From Vibrio diazotrophicus (GTDB lineage: Bacteria; Pseudomonadota; Gammaproteobacteria; Enterobacterales; Vibrionaceae), in NCBI RefSeq assembly GCF_038452265.1, contig NZ_CP151842.1, positions 1 through 64,000 of the forward strand: a DNA stretch of 64,000 bases, in the 5' to 3' direction. The notes under the pieces are model-generated. The model saw only the letters and a list, made by a program, of their open reading frames with translations. It did no database searches and was not told where the DNA came from. A program made the translations under genes and the position numbers. This document shows, in pieces, positions 25,982-34,322 of the stretch. Numbering within the stretch: the first letter of the stretch is position 1; each line of letters starts with the position of its first letter.

Positions 25982-27508
25982 ATGGGACTCGCGATTATTC
26001 ATAGCCGGGCAAGTGTGGGTGTGGAAGCACCTTCAGTGACAGTGGAAGTTCATATTAGTAACGGCATGCCGGGGTTCACTCTGGTGGGGTTACCTGAAAC
26101 CACCGTAAAGGAATCAAGAGACAGAGTGCGTAGTGCCATTATCAATTCTCAGTTTGTGTTTCCAGCCAAAAAAATCACGGTCAACTTAGCTCCGGCTGAT
26201 CTGCCCAAGGAAGGAGGAAGGTTCGATTTGCCTATTGCTCTAGGCATCTTGGCTGCTTCGAACCAAATTTCGCAAACCAGTTTGAATAAACACGAATTTA
26301 TCGGTGAACTTGCTCTGTCGGGTGAGCTTCGTCGCGTAAAGGGAGTGTTACCAGCGGCGTTAGCGGCGTCGAAAAAGAGTCGTTGTTTGGTTGTTCCGCA
26401 TTGGAATGGCGATCAGGCAGCTCTCGTAGACAGAAAGCTACATAAATCAGCGCAAACTTTACTGGAAGTGTGTGCAGACCTTTGTGGACACAAAACACTG
26501 AGCTTGTTTGAGAGTTCAAATATCGCACCAAGCGTACGCACTCAAAGAGACTTGCAAGATATTATCGGTCAACAACAGGGCAAGCGAGCTTTAGAAATTG
26601 CAGCGGCGGGTAACCATAATCTGCTGTTTTTGGGGCCACCCGGAACAGGCAAAACCATGCTGGCTTCGCGCTTGTGTGATTTATTGCCGCCAATGAGCGA
26701 CGTTGAGGCGATGGAAACCGCCTCTGTCGCTTCTCTCACTCAGCAAGAGATTAATATTCACAACTGGAAGCAAAGGCCGTTTCGTTCGCCTCATCACTCC
26801 AGCTCGATGGCGGCGTTAGTGGGCGGAGGTTCTATTCCTCGTCCGGGAGAAATTTCTCTCGCTCACAATGGATTGCTGTTTCTCGACGAGATGCCCGAGT
26901 TCGAACGAAAAGTCTTAGACTCACTACGTGAACCTTTGGAATCTGGCGAAATCATTATTTCTCGCGTGCAAGGTAAGACTCGTTTTCCTGCCCGCTTTCA
27001 GCTGGTGGGGGCATTAAACCCAAGTCCGACGGGGTATCACGAAGGAGAGCAGGCGAGAGTTAATCCGCAGGTGATTTTGCGTTATTTGAGTCGCCTGTCT
27101 GGCCCATTGCTCGACAGGTTTGATATGTCGATAGAGATCCCCGCTTTACCGAAAGGCACGCTGTCTAATGGTGGAGACAGGGGAGAGCCTACGGCGATGG
27201 TCAAAGAGCGAGTGCTGCAAGCTCGTGAAATAATGTTAGAGCGAAGCGGAAAAGTGAATGCCTTGCTGCAAAGCCGAGAGATAGAGCAAGTTTGCCCTTT
27301 AACTAAGCCGGATGCTGAGTTTCTAGAAAATGCACTGCACCGTTTGGGGTTGTCTGTTCGGGCGTATCATCGCATCATCAAAGTCGCGCGTACGATTGCT
27401 GATCTACAGGGCGAGTTGCAGATAAATCGTGCTCATCTTGCGGAAGCATTGGGTTATCGTGCGATGGACAGGTTACTCAAACAACTTACTTCTCAGTCGA
27501 TTAGCTAA
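25982..27508 (+). CDS. comM: ComM/YifB family AAA+ helicase
   Basis: ComM is a hexameric AAA+ branch-migration helicase that promotes integration of single-stranded DNA during natural transformation in Vibrio. I chose the ATG at 25982 (AAGGG upstream), giving 508 residues beginning MGLAIIHSRASVGVEAPSV. The order is an N-terminal Lon-like/ChlI domain (about 20-145), Walker A GPPGTGKTM near 220, Walker B LLFLDEMPEF near 300, and the Mg-chelatase-like C-terminal domain (about 400-505). It diverges from the ilv operon. dprA, another transformation gene, lies 15 kb on. Confidence 0.95.
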   Translation: MGLAIIHSRASVGVEAPSVTVEVHISNGMPGFTLVGLPETTVKESRDRVRSAIINSQFVFPAKKITVNLAPADLPKEGGRFDLPIALGILAASNQISQTSLNKHEFIGELALSGELRRVKGVLPAALAASKKSRCLVVPHWNGDQAALVDRKLHKSAQTLLEVCADLCGHKTLSLFESSNIAPSVRTQRDLQDIIGQQQGKRALEIAAAGNHNLLFLGPPGTGKTMLASRLCDLLPPMSDVEAMETASVASLTQQEINIHNWKQRPFRSPHHSSSMAALVGGGSIPRPGEISLAHNGLLFLDEMPEFERKVLDSLREPLESGEIIISRVQGKTRFPARFQLVGALNPSPTGYHEGEQARVNPQVILRYLSRLSGPLLDRFDMSIEIPALPKGTLSNGGDRGEPTAMVKERVLQAREIMLERSGKVNALLQSREIEQVCPLTKPDAEFLENALHRLGLSVRAYHRIIKVARTIADLQGELQINRAHLAEALGYRAMDRLLKQLTSQSIS

Positions 27509-27648
27509 CAGAAATGGGTGATTGGTCGATGCGTATTAATAAGTTCTGGCTATGAGTACTCTGACCATTGCTGAACGATATTTTAAAAAACGAACAAACT
27601 TGTATAATTGGGCGCTTATTTTTTGTTCATTGAATTGAAGGCTCTGCG

Positions 27649-28527
27649 TTGTCTTATTTTTTGCTCATTATCAATGCATTATTGGTTATCGTTAATACGG
27701 CGATAAGCTCTCTGATCATCTGTGCAATTGCTGTCATTAAAGTTCTGTTGCCAACCCCGAAACTGAAAGCGCGAGCCACTCAGATGGCAGATAAAGCGAT
27801 GTGGATGTGGGCGACGGTGAATGCGGGATTACTTGCTGTTTCAAATCCTGTGCAGTGGGATATTGAAGGGGGAGAAGACCTAAAGAAAGATGGCTGGTAC
27901 TTGCTGATCAGCAATCATTTGAGCTGGACGGATATTGTTGTGCTGTGCTCGGTATTTAAGGATCGTATACCTATGCCGAAGTTTTTCTTAAAGCATCAGC
28001 TCCTGTATGTGCCTTTTGTTGGAATGGGTTGTTGGGCGCTTGATATGCCTTTTATGCGTCGTTATTCCCGTGAATATTTGCTTCGTCATCCGGAAAAACG
28101 TGGTCAGGATTTACAAACCACTCGCCGCTCATGCGAGAAGTTTAAGTTCCATCCGACCACAGTGGTTAACTATGTTGAAGGTACTCGTTTTGATACCCAC
28201 AAGCAGCAAGCGGTACGTTCTTCTTATCAGCACCTTCTGCCGCCGAAATCCGGTGGTATGGCTTATACCTTAGCGGCGATGGGTGAGCAGTTTGAAAACA
28301 TTATAGATGTCACTCTGGCGTATCCAGACAATTTAGAAAAGCCATTCCGAGACATGTTGATGGGGCGTATGAAAAGAGTTGTCGTGCGTGTTCGAGTATT
28401 GCCTGTTGATGAGAATGTTTCTGGCGATTATTTCAATGACAAGCCATATAAACGTCAGTTTCAGCAGTGGTTGGGGGATGTGTGGCAAGACAAAGATAAG
28501 ATGTTGGAAGAGATTTATAAATCTTAA
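27649..28527 (+). CDS. yihG: 1-acyl-glycerol-3-phosphate-type acyltransferase (YihG-like)
   Basis: This is a membrane acyltransferase of the PlsC superfamily, 292 residues. An N-terminal membrane segment (about 3-33) precedes the HX4D motif NHLSWTD near 89 and the substrate motif VEGTRF near 180. It closely follows the E. coli YihG pattern (ALDMPFMRRYSREYLLRHPE). YihG enzymes are thought to act as secondary acyltransferases that influence phospholipid acyl composition. The TTG start is supported by GAAGG about 9 nt upstream. Confidence 0.88.
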   Translation: MSYFLLIINALLVIVNTAISSLIICAIAVIKVLLPTPKLKARATQMADKAMWMWATVNAGLLAVSNPVQWDIEGGEDLKKDGWYLLISNHLSWTDIVVLCSVFKDRIPMPKFFLKHQLLYVPFVGMGCWALDMPFMRRYSREYLLRHPEKRGQDLQTTRRSCEKFKFHPTTVVNYVEGTRFDTHKQQAVRSSYQHLLPPKSGGMAYTLAAMGEQFENIIDVTLAYPDNLEKPFRDMLMGRMKRVVVRVRVLPVDENVSGDYFNDKPYKRQFQQWLGDVWQDKDKMLEEIYKS

Positions 28528-28536
28528 TCAAAAACA

Positions 28537-28560
28537 AAAGGGAGCTTGAGCTCCCTTTCT
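28537..28560. terminator. Bidirectional terminator between yihG and dsbA
   Basis: The symmetric hairpin AAAGGGAGCT/AGCTCCCTTT has flanking A- and T-rich ends. It lies between two convergent genes. Confidence 0.88.
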
Positions 28561-28565
28561 TGTGT

Positions 28566-29168
28566 TTATTTCTTATTGACTAAGAAGTTCACCAACTCGA
28601 AGTATTCATCCAATGTTTTGATGCCTTGAGCCTGAACCAAGTAGTGGTTGTTCACGATTACGGAAGGTACACCGCTTAGACCACTTTCTTGGAACTGTTT
28701 GTCAAAACGACGAACCATAGAATCTACCGCAAAGCCGTTAAATGCAGCGTCGAACTTGCCGCCATCAATACCTTCATCAGTAAAGATCTGACGAAGCTCT
28801 TGATCGTCTTTTGGTGGCTTACGCAAGTTGTGAATACGATTGAACATGACAGGTATCATTTTATCTTCAACGCCTAGTGCAATCATAGTTGCGTAAGCTT
28901 TGCTCATTGATTTACCCATGTTACCGCCCATGAAAGATACGTGATTCTTTTGCAGTTTCACGCCTTCTGGCAGTTTGTCTTTTAGTTGGGCAATGATCGG
29001 CTCAAACGAATTACAGTGCGGGCAGTAAAAAGAGAAATACTCTACTACGTTAGGTTTTGAAGAAGGGGTTAGGTCGAGCTCTTTGTAGTGCACTCCTTCC
29101 TGAAAGTCTGTTGCGTAAGCCGAAAGGCTGAACATCAGGGTTGCAACTAGTGCAAACAATTTTTTCAT
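28566..29168 (-). CDS. dsbA: Periplasmic thiol:disulfide oxidase DsbA
   Basis: DsbA introduces disulfide bonds in exported proteins and is re-oxidised by DsbB. The ATG at 29168 (GGAG six nt upstream) gives 200 residues starting MKKLFALVATLMFSLSAYA, a clear signal peptide cut after about residue 19. The thioredoxin-fold active site CPHC lies near residue 49 and the cis-proline loop SGVPS near 170. It forms an operon with srkA, which ends 34 bp upstream, as in E. coli. It is important for pilus and toxin folding in vibrios. Confidence 0.96.
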   Translation of the reverse strand: MKKLFALVATLMFSLSAYATDFQEGVHYKELDLTPSSKPNVVEYFSFYCPHCNSFEPIIAQLKDKLPEGVKLQKNHVSFMGGNMGKSMSKAYATMIALGVEDKMIPVMFNRIHNLRKPPKDDQELRQIFTDEGIDGGKFDAAFNGFAVDSMVRRFDKQFQESGLSGVPSVIVNNHYLVQAQGIKTLDEYFELVNFLVNKK

Positions 29169-29202
29169 TACGGACTCCATTTTTCCTTTTATAGGCAATA
29201 AA

Positions 29203-30189
29203 TTAACATTGTGGCATCAGTGAGAGCGCAGGCTCGTCTAATGCTGAGATTTGTTCTTTGAATGACAGCACTTGGCTTTCCCAATATTTAGGATCGTTGA
29301 ACCAAGGAAAGGCGATTGGGAATGCTGGGTCATCCCAACGTTTTGCCAACCAAGCCATGTAGTGCACCATTCGTAGACCACGAAGTGGCTCAATTAGTTT
29401 CAATTCCGAGACGTTAAAATCGCAAAACTCTTGGTAGCCTTCAAGCAAAATATCCAGTTGAACGAGCTTATCTTGTCTTTCACCGTTAAGTAGCATCCAC
29501 AGATCTTGCACGGCAGGGCCATTACGAGCGTCATCGAGATCGACGAACATAGGACCGTCACGCCATAAAATATTACCGGGATGGCAGTCGCCATGGAGGC
29601 GGATGTTTGCATGTTTACTTGACCATTGCTGCTCGATTTTCTTGATCAGATAGTCTAGGTCATTAAAGAATACATTCTCTAAATGCATTGGAATGCACTG
29701 AGAGTTTTGTAGCAGCTCTCGAGGCTGGTATAGGTATTCTTCCAAGCTCAAAGTTGGTCTATGTTGGAAAGTTTTCTCAGAACCGATTTTATGAATTCGT
29801 CCTAAAAAGCGACCCACCCATTCCAATTGTTCTTCGTTATCGACTTCAAATTGACGACCACCGACACTATTGAAAAGTGCAAAGTCATAGCCTTGATAGT
29901 GATGAAGGCTAGCACCGTTGATGACCAGTGGTGGGACTAGCGGGATCTCCGCTTCTGCCAATTCGAGTGCAAATTCATGTTCTTCGCGAATTTGGTCGGC
30001 TGTCCAGCGTTCTGGACGATAGAACTTTACGACGAAGCGTCGTTTGTCTTCATCCACAAACTGATACACACGGTTTTCATAGCTGTTAAGAGCAAGAAAG
30101 CCTGATTCTGCACGAATACCGATGCTCTCTAGTGCGTACCACATGAGATCGGGAGTTAATGCGTCAAAGTGAAACGTTGCTTGAGTCAT
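29203..30189 (-). CDS. srkA: Stress response kinase A
   Basis: SrkA (YihE/RdoA) is a Ser/Thr protein kinase with an APH-like fold that protects against stress-induced death in E. coli. It has 328 residues. The catalytic loop LHGDCHPGNILW lies near residue 198 and the metal-binding FVDLDDARNGP near 215. The N-terminal lobe contains YENRVYQF and VVKFYRPERW. It is directly upstream of dsbA, the conserved arrangement, and ends a transcript shielded from ccoG by a terminator. Confidence 0.94.
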   Translation of the reverse strand: MTQATFHFDALTPDLMWYALESIGIRAESGFLALNSYENRVYQFVDEDKRRFVVKFYRPERWTADQIREEHEFALELAEAEIPLVPPLVINGASLHHYQGYDFALFNSVGGRQFEVDNEEQLEWVGRFLGRIHKIGSEKTFQHRPTLSLEEYLYQPRELLQNSQCIPMHLENVFFNDLDYLIKKIEQQWSSKHANIRLHGDCHPGNILWRDGPMFVDLDDARNGPAVQDLWMLLNGERQDKLVQLDILLEGYQEFCDFNVSELKLIEPLRGLRMVHYMAWLAKRWDDPAFPIAFPWFNDPKYWESQVLSFKEQISALDEPALSLMPQC

Positions 30190-30195
30190 TGATTA

Positions 30196-30221
30196 AAAAG
30201 GGCTCATTACTGAGCCCTTTT
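30196..30221 (-). terminator. Terminator of ccoG
   Basis: AAAAGGGCTCA and TGAGCCCTTTT form an 11-bp stem with loop TTAC. On the minus strand the T-run is extended, so it ends the ccoG transcript upstream of srkA. Confidence 0.87.
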
Positions 30222-30240
30222 CCTTTGATAATGATGAAGT

Positions 30241-31665
30241 CTATAGCTTCTTAATAAAGCGGCTTTCAACTTCTATCGTGAATTGGTTGGTATCGTCGCT
30301 GAGTATAAACTGAATTGTCGCAACAGGAGAACTTAAGCTATCCGGTTTGACACCTAAACTCATTGGTAGGTTGACCACTTCGCCCGGTTTCACCTGTACT
30401 GTTTGTTTACCATACCAAGTCACATCAGTGAGCCCTGAGACATCAAGTTGATAATCTTGGGTCTGTTGTGTTTTGTTGATGACTTTTAGCGTGTAGGTAT
30501 TTTCTACTTCACCTGCGCTATTGGTTCTAAATAACTGGTTACGATCGCGAATCACGCTTAGACCAGCAGGGTCGACCGCGGCAATTTGAGCGACAAACAG
30601 CCCGCACATAACCAGTAACACTGCACCATAGCCAATCAGTTTTGGACGCATAACTTTGGTGTGTTTACCGGATAGACGATGCTCTGTGGTGTAGCTAATC
30701 AAACCTTTCTCATAGCCCATACGTTCCATCGTAGTATCACAAGCATCGATACAGGCACCACAGTTGATACACTCATACTGTAAGCCGTCACGAATATCGA
30801 TACCAGTAGGGCACACCTGAACACACAAGTCGCAGTCAATACAGTCACCCAAACCTAGTGCTTTAGGATCGGCTTTGCGTGAACGAGGTCCACGTTGTTC
30901 ACCGCGATCGGTGTTGTAGCCAACAATGAAGGTGTCTTTATCAAACATAGCAGATTGGAAACGAGCGTAAGGACACATGTGAATGCACATGATTGAACGC
31001 ATCCAACCCGCATTACCATAAGTACAGATGGCAAAGAACAGAACCCAGAACACCGGCCAGAAAGTTGCATTTATAGTGAAAAAGTCGATAACTAGGTCGC
31101 GAATAGGCACGAAATAGCCAACAAAAGTGAAACCGGTGATTAACGCAATCGCAAACCAAGCAATATGCTTGAGCGTTTTACGCATCGCCAGTTTAGCCGT
31201 CATTTTGCCTTCATCTTGCTTACGACGTTTATTGGCGCTGCCTTCGAGCTTTTCTTCAAACCATATGTACATAAAGGTCCATACGGTTTGTGGGCAGAGG
31301 TAGCCACACCATACTCGTCCTAAGAATGTGGTCAGGAAGAACAGTCCGAATGCGGCAATCATAAACAGGAGTGCAAGCAAGGTTAAATCTTGCGGATAAA
31401 GTGTGGTGCCGAAAAAGTTGAACTGTTGGTTACCCATATCCAATAGAATAGCTTGGCGATCGCCGTAAGAGATCCAAGGTACCAATCCAAAAAGTAATAA
31501 TAAGAACCAGCCACCATAGCGACGCAGTTTCTGGTAAGTGCCTTTACTTTCTCGAACGTATATCCCTTTGCTCGGGTTGAATCTGTCTCCTTCCTGACCT
31601 TTGTGGGTTTTGGGATTAAAGACTTTGGGAGTCACATCTTTAATGTCTATTTTGTCCTGACTCAT
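30241..31665 (-). CDS. ccoG: Cytochrome c oxidase accessory protein CcoG (FixG/RdxA)
   Basis: CcoG is a membrane-bound iron-sulfur protein involved in copper reduction and assembly of cbb3-type cytochrome oxidase. The 474-residue protein has several membrane helices in the first half (about 50-220), an NapH-like cysteine motif (CGYLCPQTVW), two 4Fe-4S motifs CIDCDLCVQVCP near 265 and CINCGACIDACD near 285, another membrane helix near 345 and a C-terminal periplasmic immunoglobulin-like FixG domain. No ccoNOPQ genes are in the window, so it stands alone. Confidence 0.95.
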   Translation of the reverse strand: MSQDKIDIKDVTPKVFNPKTHKGQEGDRFNPSKGIYVRESKGTYQKLRRYGGWFLLLLFGLVPWISYGDRQAILLDMGNQQFNFFGTTLYPQDLTLLALLFMIAAFGLFFLTTFLGRVWCGYLCPQTVWTFMYIWFEEKLEGSANKRRKQDEGKMTAKLAMRKTLKHIAWFAIALITGFTFVGYFVPIRDLVIDFFTINATFWPVFWVLFFAICTYGNAGWMRSIMCIHMCPYARFQSAMFDKDTFIVGYNTDRGEQRGPRSRKADPKALGLGDCIDCDLCVQVCPTGIDIRDGLQYECINCGACIDACDTTMERMGYEKGLISYTTEHRLSGKHTKVMRPKLIGYGAVLLVMCGLFVAQIAAVDPAGLSVIRDRNQLFRTNSAGEVENTYTLKVINKTQQTQDYQLDVSGLTDVTWYGKQTVQVKPGEVVNLPMSLGVKPDSLSSPVATIQFILSDDTNQFTIEVESRFIKKL

Positions 31666-31891
31666 GGAATATTCCTTTGGGCTTTTTGGTGCCGTTTCAA
31701 AATGACGGCACTCTCTGACATTGCTTTCCCCTTCCGCACTCAGTGAGAAGGATGAGTATTGTTTTAATAAGTGGGCGATTATAACGCCATCAACATTTTT
31801 ATTTCTTTAAGGCAATCAATCTTTAACAACAAAATGTGTATTTCTGGTCAGTTATCAACACAAACTCGTTGCTAAAAAAACGGTGATAACA

Positions 31892-31916
31892 AAAAAGAGC
31901 GACATGAAAGTCGCTC
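31892..31916 (-). terminator. Terminator of yihD
   Basis: GAGCGAC/GTCGCTC with a six-base loop; on the minus strand it is followed by six T residues. It sits 16 bp past the yihD stop. Confidence 0.88.
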
Positions 31917-31931
31917 CGTTCGATGAGTTTC

Positions 31932-32201
31932 TTAATCTTTGATGACACCACGAGCACGAAGCAGTGCGGTTTTAAAATCATCTTCGTAATCTTTCTTCAA
32001 TCCGGGAATGACTTCATCTTTAGCGCTGTTACGCATTTTAAGGTGATAAATGAGAACATCGTCAGTGAGTTCTTCCAACTGACCTTTGTAACCCGCTTCG
32101 CCTGCTAATTTCACGATGAATTGTAGTAAGTTGCATTCAGAATCTTTTTGCCATTCAGGCTCAAGTAACTCCAGCAATTCTTCAATACGGTGACACTTCA
32201 T
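31932..32201 (-). CDS. yihD: YihD family protein (DUF1040)
   Basis: This conserved protein of unknown function has 89 residues, exactly the E. coli YihD length. The C-terminal block VIPGLKKDYEDDFKTALLR is characteristic. The ATG at 32201 was chosen over a frame extension of four residues. YihD is found near srkA-dsbA in E. coli as well, so the neighbourhood is conserved although ccoG intervenes here. It is small, acidic and predicted cytoplasmic. Confidence 0.92.
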   Translation of the reverse strand: MKCHRIEELLELLEPEWQKDSECNLLQFIVKLAGEAGYKGQLEELTDDVLIYHLKMRNSAKDEVIPGLKKDYEDDFKTALLRARGVIKD

Positions 32202-32270
32202 AGCTTTCTCCACATTCTTTTAATGGTTTTAAGCTAAAGGTATCAAATGTAGGAAAAAGTAGAAAAGAAA

Positions 32271-32311
32271 AAAGCGCATATTGCTATTTATAAGCAATCT
32301 GCGCTTTTCTA
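32271..32311 (-). terminator. Terminator after the 55-codon ORF
   Basis: AAAAGCGCA and TGCGCTTTT form the outer stem, with inner ATTGCTTAT-type pairing around the loop. On the minus strand TTTTTTC follows. It lies just after the stop codon of the small ORF at 32314. Confidence 0.85.
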
Positions 32312-32313
32312 TA

Positions 32314-32481
32314 TTAAGCAGCCTGTTCGACTTTTGTCTCTGGCGATGCAGTCAGTGCATTGGTCTCAACAAGAGTTTTTGCAGGTGCGAGCTTTTTCGC
32401 AACCGGCGCAGCAACGAAGCCACTACGACGACGCATTGCACTACGGTTTGTGTGCGAAAACCTGACAGTTGTTGGGCGCAT
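32314..32481 (-). CDS. Unannotated 55-residue basic protein
   Basis: I do not recognise this gene. The ORF starts MRPTTVRFSHTNRSAMRRR, is rich in Arg/Lys and Ala, and ends in an acidic tail ETKVEQAA. It has no membrane segment. The SD TTAGG lies 7 nt before the ATG and can be hidden in a hairpin (32489-32501). The ORF ends 3 bp before a strong terminator and follows a structured leader of about 120 nt, which together suggest a real regulated gene. A second ATG at 32436 would give 40 residues starting MRRRSGFVAAPVAKK. Confidence 0.6.
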   Translation of the reverse strand: MRPTTVRFSHTNRSAMRRRSGFVAAPVAKKLAPAKTLVETNALTASPETKVEQAA

Positions 32482-32612
32482 TCATTTACCTAACAGTCAG
32501 GCATATCCATTGCCGATGTAATGGACCTAGGCAACTATGAGCTGCTCTTCTGGCACCGAGGTGTTTGAAGGATGGCTCCTTCTGGCAATCGCCAATCCAC
32601 TTAAATTGTCTA
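32482..32612 (-). promoter_or_regulatory. Structured 5' leader of the 55-codon ORF
   Basis: The minus-strand leader contains hairpins 32567-32582 (arms GAAGGA/TCCTTC, loop of four), 32506-32525 (TCCATT/AATGGA) and 32489-32501 (CCTGA/TTAGG, which masks the Shine-Dalgarno). CCTGAC can alternatively pair with GTCAGG inside the coding sequence. This looks like a cis-regulatory RNA, but it matches no riboswitch class I can name. Confidence 0.5.
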
Positions 32613-32746
32613 GGAATAACGATATAAATAATATCGAAGTTAGATTAGCACCAAGTTTTCAATTGGTCGATAGTTAACCAGTCAATATGTTAAAAAAAAT
32701 GAATTGATTGTGTGAGAACTGCAATTGAGTTTTTTTATTCATACGT

Positions 32747-32772
32747 TTTACTATGGAATGCGCTTTACTATG
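32747..32772 (+). repeat. Direct repeat upstream of the Spo0M-like gene
   Basis: TTTACTATG occurs at 32747-32755 and again at 32764-32772, a 17-bp period close to two helix turns. It may be a regulator site or two overlapping -10 elements. Confidence 0.4.
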
Positions 32773-32795
32773 AATAGCGATAGAAGGAGGTGTGT

Positions 32796-33587
32796 ATGTC
32801 GTTTCTCAAGAAAACCCTCGCAAGTTTTGGAATAGGTTCCGCAAAGGTGGATTCCGTTCTTCAACAAGAAGTACTTTATCCTGGCCAATCGGTGAAATTT
32901 ACCGTCCATGTTTATGGCGGTTCGAGTGCGCAGGATATTGATAATATTGAATTAAAACTTTGCTGCCGCTATGTAGAAGAAGTATTCGAAGACAGTTCCA
33001 AACAGCAAGGTTCACGTAAGCGTAAAGAACATCGCACTTACGTTCTAGCGGATTGGTCGCTCCCGTATTCATTTACTATTCAGCCTGGCGAGACGCGCGA
33101 TTTTGATGTTGAGATGGATGTGCCTTGGAACACCCCGGTGACTATTGGCGATGCCAAAGTTTGGTTGGAGACTGGTCTCGATATTGCGATGGCGCTTGAT
33201 CCGACCGATAAAGATATTTTGACCGTTCGGCCTGATCCTTTGATGGATGGTATTTTTTCTGAGTTGGAAGAACACGGGTTGCGCTTACGCCAAGTTGAGT
33301 GTGAAGCTGCAAAAGGCTTTGCACTGCCATTTGTGCAAGAGTTCGAGTTTGTTCCGACCACTGGGCCTTTTCATGGTCGCTGGCGTGAGTTAGAAATTGT
33401 GGCTTACCGCGACAAGGACTCTTTGCAAATGTGGTTTGAAATTGATCGCTACCAAAGAGGGGCGACAGGCATGCTGGCGAGTCTTTTGGGTTTAGGAGAA
33501 CTAAAACGTCAAATGACGATTACTAGCGGTGAATCACCACAAGCTGCTGGGACAAGAGTTCTTGAATATCTGGATTCTCACTCATAG
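32796..33587 (+). CDS. Spo0M/SpoOM family protein
   Basis: The protein has 263 residues beginning MSFLKKTLASFGIGSAKVDS and shows the arrestin-like beta-sandwich pattern of the Spo0M family (PGQSVKFTVHVYGG near 30; TYVLADWSLPYSFTIQPGE near 85; FDVEMDVPWNTPVT near 110). In Bacillus, Spo0M affects sporulation control; in gammaproteobacteria the role is unknown. The ATG at 32796 follows AAGGAGG by 5 nt, a very strong site. It is monocistronic. Confidence 0.82.
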   Translation: MSFLKKTLASFGIGSAKVDSVLQQEVLYPGQSVKFTVHVYGGSSAQDIDNIELKLCCRYVEEVFEDSSKQQGSRKRKEHRTYVLADWSLPYSFTIQPGETRDFDVEMDVPWNTPVTIGDAKVWLETGLDIAMALDPTDKDILTVRPDPLMDGIFSELEEHGLRLRQVECEAAKGFALPFVQEFEFVPTTGPFHGRWRELEIVAYRDKDSLQMWFEIDRYQRGATGMLASLLGLGELKRQMTITSGESPQAAGTRVLEYLDSHS

Positions 33588-33677
33588 TCGCTTAACTAAA
33601 AATTAACATTTCTAGCTTACAGTTGTAAGCTGAATGTGTCATAATCTGCCTACTGTCCTGTTCTATGTGGGTGTGGT

Positions 33678-34322
33678 ATGTCAGTGAGTGAATACAGTGT
33701 GAAAGAAGAAATAGCCAATGCGATTAGTCATGGTATTGGCTTGATATTAGGTATTGTTGGCTTGGTTTTATTGCTGGTAAAAGCGGTAAACCATAGTGCA
33801 GATGCCCTGACTATTGCCAGCATGAGCGTATATGGTGGCAGCATGATCGCACTGTTTCTTGCTTCGACACTTTACCACGCCGTTCCTCATCAAAGAGCGA
33901 AACATTGGTTAAAAATCTTCGACCACTGTGCCATTTACTTATTGATCGCGGGTAGCTATACCCCTTTCCTGCTCGTTGGCTTACGCACTCCGCTTGCTTT
34001 TGGTTTGATGATAGTGATCTGGTCGATTGCTCTGTTGGGTATCGTCATGAAAATCGCTTTTGTGTATCGATTTAAGCGTTTTTCCCTGTTCTCGTATCTC
34101 GCAATGGGCTGGTTATCTTTGGTGGTTATTTACCAGCTAGCTTTGAATCTGGATGTGGGCGGTTTAACACTACTGGCGGCGGGTGGTGTGGTTTATTCAC
34201 TGGGTGTGATTTTCTACGTAGCGAAGCGCATCCCATATAACCACGCGATTTGGCATGGCTTTGTACTAGCGGGCTGCGCTTGCCACTTCTTGGCGATCTA
34301 TCTGTACGTAAATCCGATTTAG
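33678..34322 (+). CDS. trhA: Hemolysin III family membrane protein (TrhA/YqfA, PAQR-like)
   Basis: A seven-helix inner-membrane protein of 214 residues. The conserved zinc-ligand pattern is visible in SxxxH (ISHGIG near 17, STLYHAVPH near 63) and the C-terminal HAIWHGFVLAGCACHF near 190. E. coli TrhA (YqfA) is linked to membrane energetics. The old name hemolysin III does not imply haemolytic activity here. Its stop codon overlaps the stop of the convergent DUF3157-like gene. Confidence 0.9.
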   Translation: MSVSEYSVKEEIANAISHGIGLILGIVGLVLLLVKAVNHSADALTIASMSVYGGSMIALFLASTLYHAVPHQRAKHWLKIFDHCAIYLLIAGSYTPFLLVGLRTPLAFGLMIVIWSIALLGIVMKIAFVYRFKRFSLFSYLAMGWLSLVVIYQLALNLDVGGLTLLAAGGVVYSLGVIFYVAKRIPYNHAIWHGFVLAGCACHFLAIYLYVNPI

